Below are positions 1 through 8,907 of a stretch of 64,000 nt of DNA, in pieces. The stretch is taken from NCBI GenBank assembly GCA_003228115.1, contig QEVV01000001.1, positions 496,001-560,000 of the forward strand, in the 5' to 3' direction. A program made the position numbers and the translations under genes. This stretch comes from Chloroflexota bacterium (GTDB lineage Bacteria; Chloroflexota; Dehalococcoidia; Lucifugimonadales; SAR202-VII-2). The notes beneath the pieces are model-generated. The model had not been told where the DNA came from. It was given only the letters and a program-made list of their open reading frames with translations, and ran no database searches. The stretch's first letter is position 1; the number at the start of each line of letters is the position of its first letter.

Positions 1-496
1 GGGTCAACGGGCGTCGTTGCCGCGTGGTCTAGATAGATAGGTTCTTTGGGTGAGGGGGCCATCGACGAGACTCTCCACAGGCAAGCTAGCTGGTGAATCC
101 TATCTTACCATCATGCACTGGCCCACCCCCCGCTTGTTCCTGTGCCCACCGACGCGCCCCCCTTGTCATTCCAGGTACAGAGAAGCACCTTGTCCGCGCC
201 TAGGTGTCCAAGCGGGCTCCCGCCAAGCGTTACTCTCTCAAATTCCAACAAAAACCTCGCTTCCTCGGAATGACAAGAACTGACGGTAGGGCCACCGCTT
301 GTCGTTCTGAGTGCAGCGAAGAACCTTGTCCGTTCAGATCAACGTTGCGTGGTATCGGACGGCCACCTGCGAGCGCCGCCATCAATAACGAACGAAAACC
401 TCGGTCGCTGCGCTCTCTCGGAATGACAAGTGCTAGATGTCGTCCTAAGTGCAGGGAAGAACCCTTTTCATGGGCGTAGCCACCCTCGGGAGCCAT
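1..496. other. Intergenic region without a convincing gene
   Basis: No open frame here has a credible start, ribosome-binding site or recognisable protein. The right half (about 165-465) is built from degenerate copies of short dispersed repeats, listed separately. The short open frames on both strands run through those repeats and look fortuitous. Whatever gene lies to the left of the window may end just before this segment. Confidence 0.6.
251..464. repeat. Degenerate dispersed intergenic repeat, two copies of two half-elements
   Basis: Two half-elements alternate. One is AAAACCTCG followed by TCGGAATGACAAG (251-277 and 395-430). The other is GTCGTTCTGAGTGCAGCGAA and its variant (301-325 and 439-464). 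Related words (CTTGTCATTCC, AGAAGCACCTTGTCC) occur just upstream at about 165-195. The half-elements resemble the 'cattctgagcgcagcgaagaa' type of imperfect inverted repeat common between genes in Chloroflexota and some other bacteria. That comparison is from memory, not from a search. Confidence 0.6.
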
Positions 497-535
497 AAAC
501 GAAGAACGCCGCCTCTGGGGCGGCGTTCTTCGTTT
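497..535 (-). terminator. Perfect inverted repeat, intrinsic terminator after hyuB
   Basis: Arms of 17 nt (497-513 and 519-535) pair perfectly around a 5-nt loop. Read on the minus strand, the 3' arm ends in CGTTT. It lies 20 nt beyond the hyuB stop and would also work for a plus-strand gene coming from the left. Confidence 0.7.
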
Positions 536-554
536 CAAATGCTAACGCTGGCCC

Positions 555-2753
555 CTACTGAGGCGTAGCAGCCAATTCCCGTTTGGGTTCTCCAAGAAGC
601 AGGGCTTCAGCCTGGAGCCGCTCCAGCACATCGAAGACCACTCCACAGGACGGGCACAAATACTCCACGAGGTGGAAGTTGGGACTATCGCCTGCCCACC
701 GTTCCGCGAGCCAAGGACCCGCCTTCCTCAACGGACTGTACCTTACTGCTGCGTGATCCCGCGCTTCCTCGGACGCTGAACAATAGACGTGGTGGCATTC
801 GGTGCAACGCACCATCCCGTTCTCGTCGTCTCCTATCTGCTCCACGTATTCGATGACAAAACGGATGGGCTGATCCCCAGTGCCATTGCCCGAAGCCACA
901 ACAGCGTCGCCGTCGCGAACGTTGGCCTCTGACTTTCTCTTCTCTACAAGGCGCAGGCGTTCTTGCCGCGTGCCTTCAACATCGACAGTGAGGTCCGCGG
1001 CCAAAACTATGCCGTAGGCCAGCCTGGCCATTTCGATAGTGACTGCTCCCTTGAGGACGTCTACGCGTACCCGCTCTGGATCCCGATGGAAGGGATCTCC
1101 AACACCACCACCGCCCGGGGCGTGGTAAATGTAGAGGTCGCTACTTTCCAGGAAGCCATCAGACTTCGACGACAGGTGCTTCAGATCACCCCCGAAGCCC
1201 TCGTAATATTCAGGTATGTCCCAGGTGCTCAGGATTCGCTCCGTGTCAGCGTTCCTTACAACTGACGCTTGCGAGCCAGCGCCAGGATAGCCGCCGCCTA
1301 TGCCAAGGGCGTTGGATTGGTCAGCCCCTGACGTGTTCTGCGACTTCCACATAAGCCGGTCCGTGCGATGCGGCATGACTGCAGTTACAGCAGTCATGCC
1401 CCCGCGGAACTTGCCGGGGCCGCCGGAGTCGGGTAGCTGCTTACGGTAGAGATAGAGCACCGGCAGTTTCCACTCTTGGTTCTCCACATCCGCCATCAGG
1501 CTGACGGGACAGAGGGCAAAACCGCCGTGGTCGAAACCGTCCCCGAACGTACGAGCACCGGCGCCGCCACCTCGATGGTCGGATAGCACGTTGCCCACAT
1601 ACTTGCCGCGCCGGCCAATACCGAAGATGTTGACCGCGTTGATGGAGTTGGCCCAGGACGGGCACACCAAGTCGCGGTACTTCTCCGAGCCGGACATCAT
1701 CTGAGACATCACATGCATGGAGGCTGCATTGGCCAACGACGAGCACACAATGACGCCAACGCTTACTGCGGCCGGAGGCCGGCAGTTCAATACCGACCCT
1801 TCAGGAACGTATACCGTGGCGACGCGTTTCACGCTGCTGTTCCAGTCGATCTCGCCACGGCAGAGAAGCGCCTGAATTGGCGCAGTAGTACCAGCGTTAG
1901 TAACGTTCTCAGTTGTATTGATAGAAGCCGCCACCTGTGGGTCGGTGCCCGTGTAATCGAAGTAGAGGTGGTCCCCTTTCTTCTCCAGCCTTAGGCAGAT
2001 ACGAACAATGCGATCCGAACCCACCCGGTCGCCATCTATGTATACCTGGGTCTTCCATTCACCGTCCGGCAACTCGGAGATACGCTCACGGAGTTTCCGC
2101 TCGGCCCAAGCAATACTCTGCTCGGCGACTGCGGTGACTGTTTCCACGCCGTGCTCTTCCAACACTTCGTGGAGACGCTTTCTGGCTACGTGAACAGCGC
2201 CCACCTGGGCCCGCACATCCAACGCCACCATATCTGGCAGGCGGGAATTAGTGACGACAGTACGCTCCACCTCATTGGAGAACTTGCCCCGGTCCACGAT
2301 CTTCAGGAAATAGCGCGGCGCTTCCTGATAGAGGTTGTCAGCATTGATGCAGAAGGAACCCTCGTCCATGCCGGCGACGTCTGCGTAGTGCATCACGTTG
2401 CCGACCCACATGATGTGCTCCCCTTCGTAGAAGAAGGGACTCACCACGGCCACATCGTTCTGATGACAGGCTCCGATGAAGGGGTCGTTGGTAAGAAACA
2501 CATCGCCGTCGTTGATCTCACTGGCGATGGCCATCGTGTTCTTGATGATGGTGTCCATCGTGGTGACGTGGATAAGCATATAGGCGCCCGGGCTTATGAT
2601 CTCGGCGTCCTTGGTAAATAGGCCGGTACCGAAGTCATTACCCTCAACGACAATGGGCGACACAGACATCGTGCGGATGGCGTTCGCCTGTTCATCGTTG
2701 ATCTGCCAAAGGCGGTGTTTGACTACCTCGAAGGTTATGGGATCGACTATCAT
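555..2753 (-). CDS. HyuB-type subunit with a C-terminal acetone-carboxylase-gamma-like zinc domain
   Basis: The protein has 732 residues. The first ~560 match the hydantoinase B/oxoprolinase and acetone carboxylase alpha-type family, with the typical opening DPITFEVVKHRLW and a central MMSGSEKYRD segment. These proteins pair with a HyuA partner, encoded here directly upstream with a 2-nt gap. The last ~90 residues are extra: C650-x2-C653, C658 and C700-x2-C703, ending EYLCPSCGVVFDV. This resembles the zinc-binding gamma subunit of acetone carboxylase (AcxC). I infer an ATP-dependent carboxylase for a ketone or similar carbonyl compound rather than a plain hydantoinase, but the substrate cannot be read from sequence. 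The ribosome-binding site GAGGGGT overlaps the hyuA stop, which suggests translational coupling. Confidence 0.9.
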   Translation of the reverse strand: MIVDPITFEVVKHRLWQINDEQANAIRTMSVSPIVVEGNDFGTGLFTKDAEIISPGAYMLIHVTTMDTIIKNTMAIASEINDGDVFLTNDPFIGACHQNDVAVVSPFFYEGEHIMWVGNVMHYADVAGMDEGSFCINADNLYQEAPRYFLKIVDRGKFSNEVERTVVTNSRLPDMVALDVRAQVGAVHVARKRLHEVLEEHGVETVTAVAEQSIAWAERKLRERISELPDGEWKTQVYIDGDRVGSDRIVRICLRLEKKGDHLYFDYTGTDPQVAASINTTENVTNAGTTAPIQALLCRGEIDWNSSVKRVATVYVPEGSVLNCRPPAAVSVGVIVCSSLANAASMHVMSQMMSGSEKYRDLVCPSWANSINAVNIFGIGRRGKYVGNVLSDHRGGGAGARTFGDGFDHGGFALCPVSLMADVENQEWKLPVLYLYRKQLPDSGGPGKFRGGMTAVTAVMPHRTDRLMWKSQNTSGADQSNALGIGGGYPGAGSQASVVRNADTERILSTWDIPEYYEGFGGDLKHLSSKSDGFLESSDLYIYHAPGGGGVGDPFHRDPERVRVDVLKGAVTIEMARLAYGIVLAADLTVDVEGTRQERLRLVEKRKSEANVRDGDAVVASGNGTGDQPIRFVIEYVEQIGDDENGMVRCTECHHVYCSASEEARDHAAVRYSPLRKAGPWLAERWAGDSPNFHLVEYLCPSCGVVFDVLERLQAEALLLGEPKRELAATPQ

Positions 2754-2755
2754 TA

Positions 2756-4867
2756 CTACCCCTCTATCGCTGAAATACGCGTGTTTTGGTAGCCGTCGAT
2801 GGTTGCCTTGTAGCCAGGTGGGACAAGTATGAGTGTATCACGCCGTTGAATAATGGCAGGTCCTTCCAGAGTATGCCCCGCTCGTAGATGGTCGTAGTCG
2901 TAGACAACCGCCTCCAACTGACCGTATCGCCGCAGGTATACAGGCCGGGTGCCCACCTTGGCCAAATCCACACCCTCGTTATTCTTCGCCTCCTCAACCT
3001 GGGCGATGGCGGGCTTTTCGGTAGCTTTGACTGCTTCCATCCGGAAGGTGATCACCTCAAGCGGATGAATTGAACGGCTTGCGCCTTGTCCGAATCTGGC
3101 CTCGTACCGTTCCTCAAACTCTTTTCGAATCTGTCCCATGGTGTCAAAGCTCAACGCCCCTTCATGCCAGGGGATAGTGAACTCGTTGAACTGCCCCTCG
3201 TACCGCACCTCCAGCCTGCGAACCAAGAAGATCTCGTCCGCGCCAATGCCGGAAGCCGCAACGTCGCTGAGCACGCGGGCTTCCAAGTCATTGAAAGCGC
3301 CATTGAAAGCGTCGATGAACTCCTGGGTCTCCTCCACATACAGCGGGTCCGAGTGCTCATAGATGAACTTCACGTCCGACAGGACGCACCCGAGTGCAGA
3401 AAAGACAGCACTGGAGTGGGGCACAATCATTTCCTTGATCCCAAGAGCAGCGCCATACTGCACAACGTGCGCAGGGCTGGCCCCTCCATAGGCGAACAGA
3501 GCGAACTCACGAGGGTCATAGCCGCTCTCAACCGTCACCTTCCGGATCAGATCTGCCATCTTGGCCGTAACGATGTCGTAGATGCCCGCAGCAGCTTCGA
3601 GCACGGTCATGTTCAGTGGTCCTGCAACCCGCTCTTGGATTGCGGCCTCAGCGGCGGCCTTGTCCAGCTTCATGCGGCCGCCGAAAAAGTTGTCAGGGTC
3701 AAGAATGCCGAGCACTACTAGGGCGTCGGTAACGGTCGGCGCTGTGCCACCCTGGCCATAGCACACCGGACCGGGGGACGCCCCGGCGCTTTGCGGGCCA
3801 ACCATAAGACGCTGGCCTTCCGTCCAAGCTATGCTACCCCCGCCAGCCCCGATCCCAACTTCCTTGACTCGGGGGGCACGAACAGGAAGGCCGTGGTCAA
3901 CGAAGGGCATCTTTTCTTCAGCGGGTTCACCCCTGTAGATGACGCCGACATCGAAGCTGGTGCCTCCCATGTCTGTAGCCAGGACATTGTCATAGCCAAG
4001 AATCTTTCCGAAGTACTGAGCGGCAACGAGCCCAGCCACCGGTCCGGAGTCGATGATAGAAACGGCCTCACGGCCTATACGGGAAGGAAGACAAGCGCCG
4101 CCAGAATTTTTCATCACCTGGAGGGGCCACTTGAACCCCTGCGCCCCAAGCCGCTCTTGCAAATCGTTGATGTAGGAAGCCAACCGTGGGGCCACGTAGG
4201 CGTTCACGATAGCAGTGTTCGCCCGCTCGAATTCACCTATGACGGGCGCCACCTCCGATGAAAGGCTGACATGGGTACCGTTCCCAATGGACCCAATCGT
4301 TTCCTTAATAACGTCTTCGTGGTTGCGGTTTCGGAAGGACCACATCAGACACACAGCAATGCTGTCGACGCCTTCAGCGAGCAGCTCCTTCACCGCCTGT
4401 TCAACATCGGCTCGGTTGATCGGAGCGATGACATCCCCTTCGAGGTCAACGCGTTCCCGAATGCCCCGGATTAGGGCTTTGGGCACCAAGGGCTCAGCTC
4501 GTTCGGTGTAGATGTAGTCCAAGGTCTGCTCAATCGGGACCCCCAGGGTTCGTCCCATCGGGCCTCGAGCGATGATGGTGGTGTCCTCAAAGCCTACAGT
4601 TGTAATCAGGCCAACCTTGGCTCCCCTGCGGTTGATGAGGGCGTTTGTCGCCACCGTGGTGCCGTGGGCGAAACGGGCGGCATCGGCCAGGACGGTCTCA
4701 ACCTCTGTGTTGAGCAATGCCGCCGCATTTGTTAGAGCATTCATCACTCCGAGCGCAGGGTTGTCAGGAGTTGACAACGCCTTGTCGAAGATGATTGTGC
4801 CCTTGTCGTCCAGAATCACGACATCGGTGAAGGTGCCACCGGTGTCCACGCCAATGTAATAGGTCAT
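2756..4867 (-). CDS. HyuA-type ATP-dependent subunit (N-methylhydantoinase A/acetone carboxylase beta-like)
   Basis: This 703-residue protein starts MTYYIGVDTGGTFTDVV, the phosphate-binding signature of the ASKHA-fold hydantoinase A/oxoprolinase family (DTGGTFTD at residues 8-15). Further family motifs are GTTVATNAL, DMGGTSFDV and GAGGGSIAW. In this family the subunit uses ATP to activate the substrate (5-oxoproline, hydantoin, acetone or acetophenone) for the HyuB partner. Length is normal for the family. It is followed 2 nt later by hyuB, so the two form a complex-encoding pair. The start is supported by AAGGGGGG 11 nt upstream. Context (an ABC importer and an epimerase upstream on the same strand) points to catabolism of an imported compound. 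Confidence 0.92.
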   Translation of the reverse strand: MTYYIGVDTGGTFTDVVILDDKGTIIFDKALSTPDNPALGVMNALTNAAALLNTEVETVLADAARFAHGTTVATNALINRRGAKVGLITTVGFEDTTIIARGPMGRTLGVPIEQTLDYIYTERAEPLVPKALIRGIRERVDLEGDVIAPINRADVEQAVKELLAEGVDSIAVCLMWSFRNRNHEDVIKETIGSIGNGTHVSLSSEVAPVIGEFERANTAIVNAYVAPRLASYINDLQERLGAQGFKWPLQVMKNSGGACLPSRIGREAVSIIDSGPVAGLVAAQYFGKILGYDNVLATDMGGTSFDVGVIYRGEPAEEKMPFVDHGLPVRAPRVKEVGIGAGGGSIAWTEGQRLMVGPQSAGASPGPVCYGQGGTAPTVTDALVVLGILDPDNFFGGRMKLDKAAAEAAIQERVAGPLNMTVLEAAAGIYDIVTAKMADLIRKVTVESGYDPREFALFAYGGASPAHVVQYGAALGIKEMIVPHSSAVFSALGCVLSDVKFIYEHSDPLYVEETQEFIDAFNGAFNDLEARVLSDVAASGIGADEIFLVRRLEVRYEGQFNEFTIPWHEGALSFDTMGQIRKEFEERYEARFGQGASRSIHPLEVITFRMEAVKATEKPAIAQVEEAKNNEGVDLAKVGTRPVYLRRYGQLEAVVYDYDHLRAGHTLEGPAIIQRRDTLILVPPGYKATIDGYQNTRISAIEG

Positions 4868-4972
4868 AGGACGCCGAACCCCCCTTGGGTGTGGTTTGCC
4901 TCAGACACATGGGTGCGCCGGAGGACAACATTTCCTCGTGTCTCGTAGCCCCTCGATTGGGTAACGGACTGT

Positions 4973-5965
4973 CTAGTAGGGTTCGATAGGGGGGAGCTGG
5001 TCGAGAAGTCCGATGTAGTCGGGAATGGCCATCTCCAGAGGATAGGCCGGCTCGTAGCCTAACTCGTCTCGCGCTCTGCTGATGTCTAGTCGACTGTAGC
5101 CCACCATGCCCAACTGCATCGGGTCCAGACCGGGTCCGATCTCGACATCAGCGGTGGGAATCAATTCGTTGATCGTGTCCACAACCTGTCGGTAGGACAT
5201 TAGCTCACCCGAGCTAATGTGGAACGTCTTATGTTCGGGGGTCGCAGCATGGCTGGCAATGATGCAGCTCCTGGCCACATCCTTGAGGTACACCATCTCG
5301 TCCTTCTGCTCACCGCCCTGAGCCACGCGAACCGGGCGTCCGTAGTAGGCCTCTTCAATCCATTTGCCCACCAACTGGCGATTGCCGTGGCGGATCCTGC
5401 CAGGCCCAAAGATTGTGGCAAACCGGAGCATGACGATGTCCAAGTCCCACATATCCATGCACTTATGGAGGTAGTGCTCGCAGAAGACTTTGGTGTCGTT
5501 GTAGAGGGTGTGGGTGTTGCGAGGCGGGATCACTGGAGCGTCTTCGTTGAGGGGCTCGTAGGTCGGGTGAGCGTGTTCGCCGGTTGGGTCCGCCAATATT
5601 CCCTTCGTGCTGGTGAAAACCAAGCGGGGAACGTCGAAAGCCCTAACCACCTGGACAATGTTGTCCGTGCCAATGATGTTTACCTTCAACGCCTGAGAAG
5701 GGTTGCCCCGCGCTAGGTCCGGCAAAATGGCAGCGGTGTGAATAATTCGATCAACCTTGGTCCGCTTCACGACGTCCATCAGCAGCGACAGATCCAGTAG
5801 GTCGCCGCGAATGAACTCGAACTCACCCTTGATGTCAGGCAAAAAGGTGAAATCGCCAGAGACGTCCAAGCCTATGGGGTCCTCGCCCTGCTCGAGCAGA
5901 AGGCGGACAACCATCCCCCCCATAGAACCGTTTGCTCCAGTTACCAGTGCTCGTGAACCTGCCAC
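4973..5965 (-). CDS. NAD-dependent epimerase/dehydratase (extended SDR)
   Basis: The 330-residue protein has an N-terminal Rossmann motif TGANGSMGG (residues 8-16), an Asp after beta-2 (IGLD) and the active-site pair S/T around 118-120 and Y155-x3-K159 (YNDTK). This is the extended SDR (UDP-sugar epimerase-like) family, although many members act on non-sugar substrates. Translation starts at GTG 5965, preceded by GGGGAGG. A better-looking ATG five bases earlier is out of frame. It lies between livK and hyuA on the same strand, so it may process the same imported substrate. The exact reaction is unknown. Confidence 0.85.
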   Translation of the reverse strand: MAGSRALVTGANGSMGGMVVRLLLEQGEDPIGLDVSGDFTFLPDIKGEFEFIRGDLLDLSLLMDVVKRTKVDRIIHTAAILPDLARGNPSQALKVNIIGTDNIVQVVRAFDVPRLVFTSTKGILADPTGEHAHPTYEPLNEDAPVIPPRNTHTLYNDTKVFCEHYLHKCMDMWDLDIVMLRFATIFGPGRIRHGNRQLVGKWIEEAYYGRPVRVAQGGEQKDEMVYLKDVARSCIIASHAATPEHKTFHISSGELMSYRQVVDTINELIPTADVEIGPGLDPMQLGMVGYSRLDISRARDELGYEPAYPLEMAIPDYIGLLDQLPPIEPY

Positions 5966-6017
5966 ATTGCCTCCCCTTGGTGCCGTCTTCTGCCCACAGC
6001 CGCGTTATTATACACAC

Positions 6018-6062
6018 AAAACATCGCCGCGACCCCAGCGTTTGGGATCACGGCGATGTTTA
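6018..6062 (-). terminator. Hairpin terminator after the ABC receptor gene
   Basis: Arms reading AAACATCGCCG and CGGCGATGTTT, extended by an imperfect GATCCC pairing, form a long stem between livK (stop at 6084) and the epimerase start. It should end or attenuate livHMGFK transcription before epimerase-hyuAB. Confidence 0.7.
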
Positions 6063-6083
6063 TTCATTCAGTGCCGGAAGAGA

Positions 6084-7322
6084 CTAGCCGCGTACTGGCT
6101 TCGGGCACGGGAGCCTAGCGCCGTCGAACTGTTCGACGTGCGTGGTAGCTGGCTTGCCGTCCACGAGCTTCACTTCCTTCAGATACACCGGCATCACCGC
6201 ATCGTTGCAGGCATCAATGGTGTAGGTGCCAGTGGGCATTTCGAAGGGCGTCTTCATCGCGGCGATGAAGGCTGCAGAGTCCTCGACGTTACCATCGATG
6301 CTCTCGATGGCGCTGACCAAACGGTTGACGACGGTGAGTCCGCGCCAGCCGTAGCCAGGCCATACGTCAAACTTTTCCTTGTATTCAGCCGCATATTGTT
6401 GGAAGGCGGGCGAAGGGTGGTTGATGGGAGGCAGGTCGAACCAGTTCAGCGTACCAGCGTAGGCGTCGCCAAGGTCGGCCAAGCCGAAGTCGTCCAACAC
6501 GAAGGCATGACCAAAGGCCATCCGGAGGTTGTCCGTGAGGCCGAACTCGTGCAACTGGTTAACCATCCGGATCCCCGGGCCGCCGAACATAGCGCCCGTG
6601 AGAAGCTGAGCGTCATCCGTGTCCATCTGGCTGATGTAGGGCCCAAAGTCAGTGACTGACAGAGGCACAAACATCTCCTGGATGACTTCAATGTTGCCGC
6701 CCTGCAAGATGGTCTTCGTTGCATCCACAATGTCGTGGCCAGCGGCATAGTCCAGACCAATAATGATGGCCTTCTTCACCCCAAACTTCTCCGCAATTAC
6801 CTCACCAATCCTGGGCATTGCAAAGTGATGGCTTGTAGCAGAGGTCCTGATGGCGTTCGCCGGTGGGTAGAAGCTCACCGCACCAGCCTCAGGGGCCATC
6901 CAGGGAATGGCCGTTGTACCAATGTAATCCTCGATCCCGACGGCCACGCCGCTATGCACCGGCCCAATGATAATGTCAACCTTGTCCAACTCAATAAGCC
7001 GCTTGGCCTTGCTCAGGGCCACGTCCAGCTTACCCTCTGAGTCGACCCAGATGGTCTCTATCGGCCTGCCTGCGATGGTCCGGCCGATCTTGTCCAACTC
7101 CCATTCCATAGCGGCCTTGTAGACCCCCATGGTGCCAGCGAAAGGCCCGGTAAGCACACCTATGACGCCAACCTTAATCGGCTCCTTGGGTTCCTCTTGG
7201 ACTTGTGTTGCCGTGGGCGCAGCACCGCCCCCGTCGTCATCGCTTCCGCAGGCAGCCAATACAAGCATGCCGGCCACCAGCACCAGAAGCAAAAAGGGAA
7301 GCTTTCGAAAGAATCCAGTCAT
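6084..7322 (-). CDS. Branched-chain amino acid/amide-type ABC transporter receptor lipoprotein
   Basis: This is a periplasmic-binding-fold type I receptor of the LivK/UrtA/AmiC family. It opens with a lipoprotein signal (basic start, hydrophobic stretch, lipobox LVLAAC), a short acidic/Gly linker, then IKVGVIGVLTGPFAG, the family hallmark. Two adjacent ATGs (7325 and 7322) follow GGAGGG. The second gives the better 6-nt spacing. A longer frame starting at 7373 lacks a ribosome site and would bury the signal peptide. It is the last gene of livHMGFK. The ligand is not predictable. The downstream hyuAB genes suggest an amide, hydantoin or small organic acid. Confidence 0.9.
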   Translation of the reverse strand: MTGFFRKLPFLLLVLVAGMLVLAACGSDDDGGGAAPTATQVQEEPKEPIKVGVIGVLTGPFAGTMGVYKAAMEWELDKIGRTIAGRPIETIWVDSEGKLDVALSKAKRLIELDKVDIIIGPVHSGVAVGIEDYIGTTAIPWMAPEAGAVSFYPPANAIRTSATSHHFAMPRIGEVIAEKFGVKKAIIIGLDYAAGHDIVDATKTILQGGNIEVIQEMFVPLSVTDFGPYISQMDTDDAQLLTGAMFGGPGIRMVNQLHEFGLTDNLRMAFGHAFVLDDFGLADLGDAYAGTLNWFDLPPINHPSPAFQQYAAEYKEKFDVWPGYGWRGLTVVNRLVSAIESIDGNVEDSAAFIAAMKTPFEMPTGTYTIDACNDAVMPVYLKEVKLVDGKPATTHVEQFDGARLPCPKPVRG

Positions 7323-7448
7323 CATTTTCCCTCCAGAAACGGGGTTATCCGCGGTAGTCGTGCCACCGCCCAAACTGGCGGCATCATAGCAGGTGCCAGC
7401 TAGGCGGTCAATACAATATGAAGCGAGGCAATCCTAACTATTGACCGC

Positions 7449-8162
7449 CTAGACGCCCAGATACGTCTTCTTTATCTCTTCGTTCTGCCAAAGTTCTGCG
7501 GGAGCACTGTCATGTACGATCTGCCCCTGCGCCATCACATAAATGTGATCGGCCACTCGAAGAGCAAAGCCGAAACGCTGCTCGGTGAGCAAAATGGTCA
7601 CGCCGGTCTTTTTGAGCTCCAATAATAGACCTTCCAGTTCCTTGACAATGATCGGCGCCAAGCCCTCAGTAGGCTCGTCAAGCAAGAGCAGGGAAGGGTT
7701 CCCCGCCAGAGCCCTACCGGTGGCGAGCATCTGCTGTTCCCCTCCGCTGAGCTTGTTACCCATGTGGTGGGCTCGCTCACGGAGTCTTGGGAAGAAGTCC
7801 ATGATGCGCTCTACATCCCAACTCTGACCACCGTCCTTTCCCTTTTTTAAGGCAACCTCAAGATTCTCCCTGACGTTCAGTGAAGAGAATATCCGCCGGC
7901 CCTGGGGTACCAGAGCAATTCCCTGCTTGGCAATCTCATGAACGGGCCTCTTGGTGATCTCCACACCGTTGTAGTAGATACTTCCTTGCCGGGGAGGCAC
8001 GAACCCATTTACAGAATGGAGCAGAGTTGTCTTCCCTACGCCATTCCGCCCAAGGATAGCGGCCACGGTGCCTTCAGGCACCTGCAAGGACAGGCCTTGG
8101 AGAATGTGGCTCTCGCCGTAATACGTATTTATGTCTTGAATATCAAGCATCTTCCACTTCAT
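7449..8162 (-). CDS. livF: ABC transporter ATP-binding protein, LivF type
   Basis: The protein has 237 residues with Walker A GRNGVGKTT, signature LSGGEQQML and Walker B LLLLDEPTEG. The 'QGRRIFSSLNVRENLE' region is typical of LivF. It energises uptake together with LivG. An internal start at 8150 (MLDIQDINTYYG) fits the family N-terminus better than 8162. Either start overlaps the 3' end of livG, consistent with coupled translation. The ligand is probably not a branched-chain amino acid, so the symbol denotes family only. Confidence 0.9.
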   Translation of the reverse strand: MKWKMLDIQDINTYYGESHILQGLSLQVPEGTVAAILGRNGVGKTTLLHSVNGFVPPRQGSIYYNGVEITKRPVHEIAKQGIALVPQGRRIFSSLNVRENLEVALKKGKDGGQSWDVERIMDFFPRLRERAHHMGNKLSGGEQQMLATGRALAGNPSLLLLDEPTEGLAPIIVKELEGLLLELKKTGVTILLTEQRFGFALRVADHIYVMAQGQIVHDSAPAELWQNEEIKKTYLGV

Positions 8163-8907
8163 CCCCGAGGTACACCCGCATGACCCTGGGGTCCGCTCTC
8201 ACTTCAAGGGGTGGTCCTTCGACAAGAAGCTCACCCAGGTGAAGAACACTTATGGAGTCTGCCACTGCAAAGGCAACATCAATGTCATGGGAGACCAGCA
8301 GCATGGCGACCTCCCCCTTGAGACGGTAAAAGACCTCCGTCATCGTCGTTCGCTCCGCCTCGGACAGGCCAGCGGTCGGCTCGTCCAAGAGAAGAACCGA
8401 GGGACGTCCAGCCAGGGCCAGAATTAGCTCCAACTGCCGCTGTTCACCGTGGGAGAGCTGCCTTACCGGCACCGAACGCTTCTCCCAAAACCCACCCTCC
8501 TCAAGCATTTCTTGTGCCCTGTTCATGACGCTGGTGAAGGAAGTTGCGGGGCGGTAGATTGCGTACCTACGTCCCTCCCACGGCTGAAGGGCCAACATGA
8601 CGTTCTGTTCAATCGTTAGGGAAGGGAAGAGACTGGTGATTTGAAAGGTGCGGCCAAGACCCTTCAGAGTGCGGCTGAAGGGACGCATCTTCGTCACATC
8701 CTGCCCCATCAATGAAATCGCGCCGGAAGTGACGGGTAAAGTACCGCTTAGGAGATGGAGAAGCGTGGTCTTGCCCGCCCCGTTCGGGCCAATGATAGCT
8801 CGGCATTCTCCAGGTTCCACCTCGATAGTAACCCCGCTCACAGCATGAAGGCCTCCGAAGACCTTGCTGACGCTTTGGGCCGAAAGCGCTTTCATCTCTT
8901 GCTCCAA
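8143..8907 (-). CDS. livG: ABC transporter ATP-binding protein, LivG type
   Basis: The protein has 254 residues with Walker A GPNGAGKTTLL, signature LSHGEQRQLE and Walker B VLLLDEPTAGL. The early FGGLHAVSGVTIEV is characteristic of LivG. M5 at 8895 (MKALSAQS) is a likely alternative start. The gene overlaps the end of livM and the start of livF, so the ATPase pair is translated as a unit. Confidence 0.9.
   Translation of the reverse strand: MEQEMKALSAQSVSKVFGGLHAVSGVTIEVEPGECRAIIGPNGAGKTTLLHLLSGTLPVTSGAISLMGQDVTKMRPFSRTLKGLGRTFQITSLFPSLTIEQNVMLALQPWEGRRYAIYRPATSFTSVMNRAQEMLEEGGFWEKRSVPVRQLSHGEQRQLELILALAGRPSVLLLDEPTAGLSEAERTTMTEVFYRLKGEVAMLLVSHDIDVAFAVADSISVLHLGELLVEGPPLEVRADPRVMRVYLGDEVEDA

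Noticed and set aside
50-538. Short open frames on both strands at the left edge
   Set aside because: They run through degenerate repeats and a terminator, have no ribosome sites and resemble no protein.
5757-6659. 300-codon open frame on the plus strand
   Set aside because: It is antisense to the epimerase and ABC receptor genes, spans a terminator and has no recognisable motif. Similar antisense frames elsewhere are codon-bias shadows.
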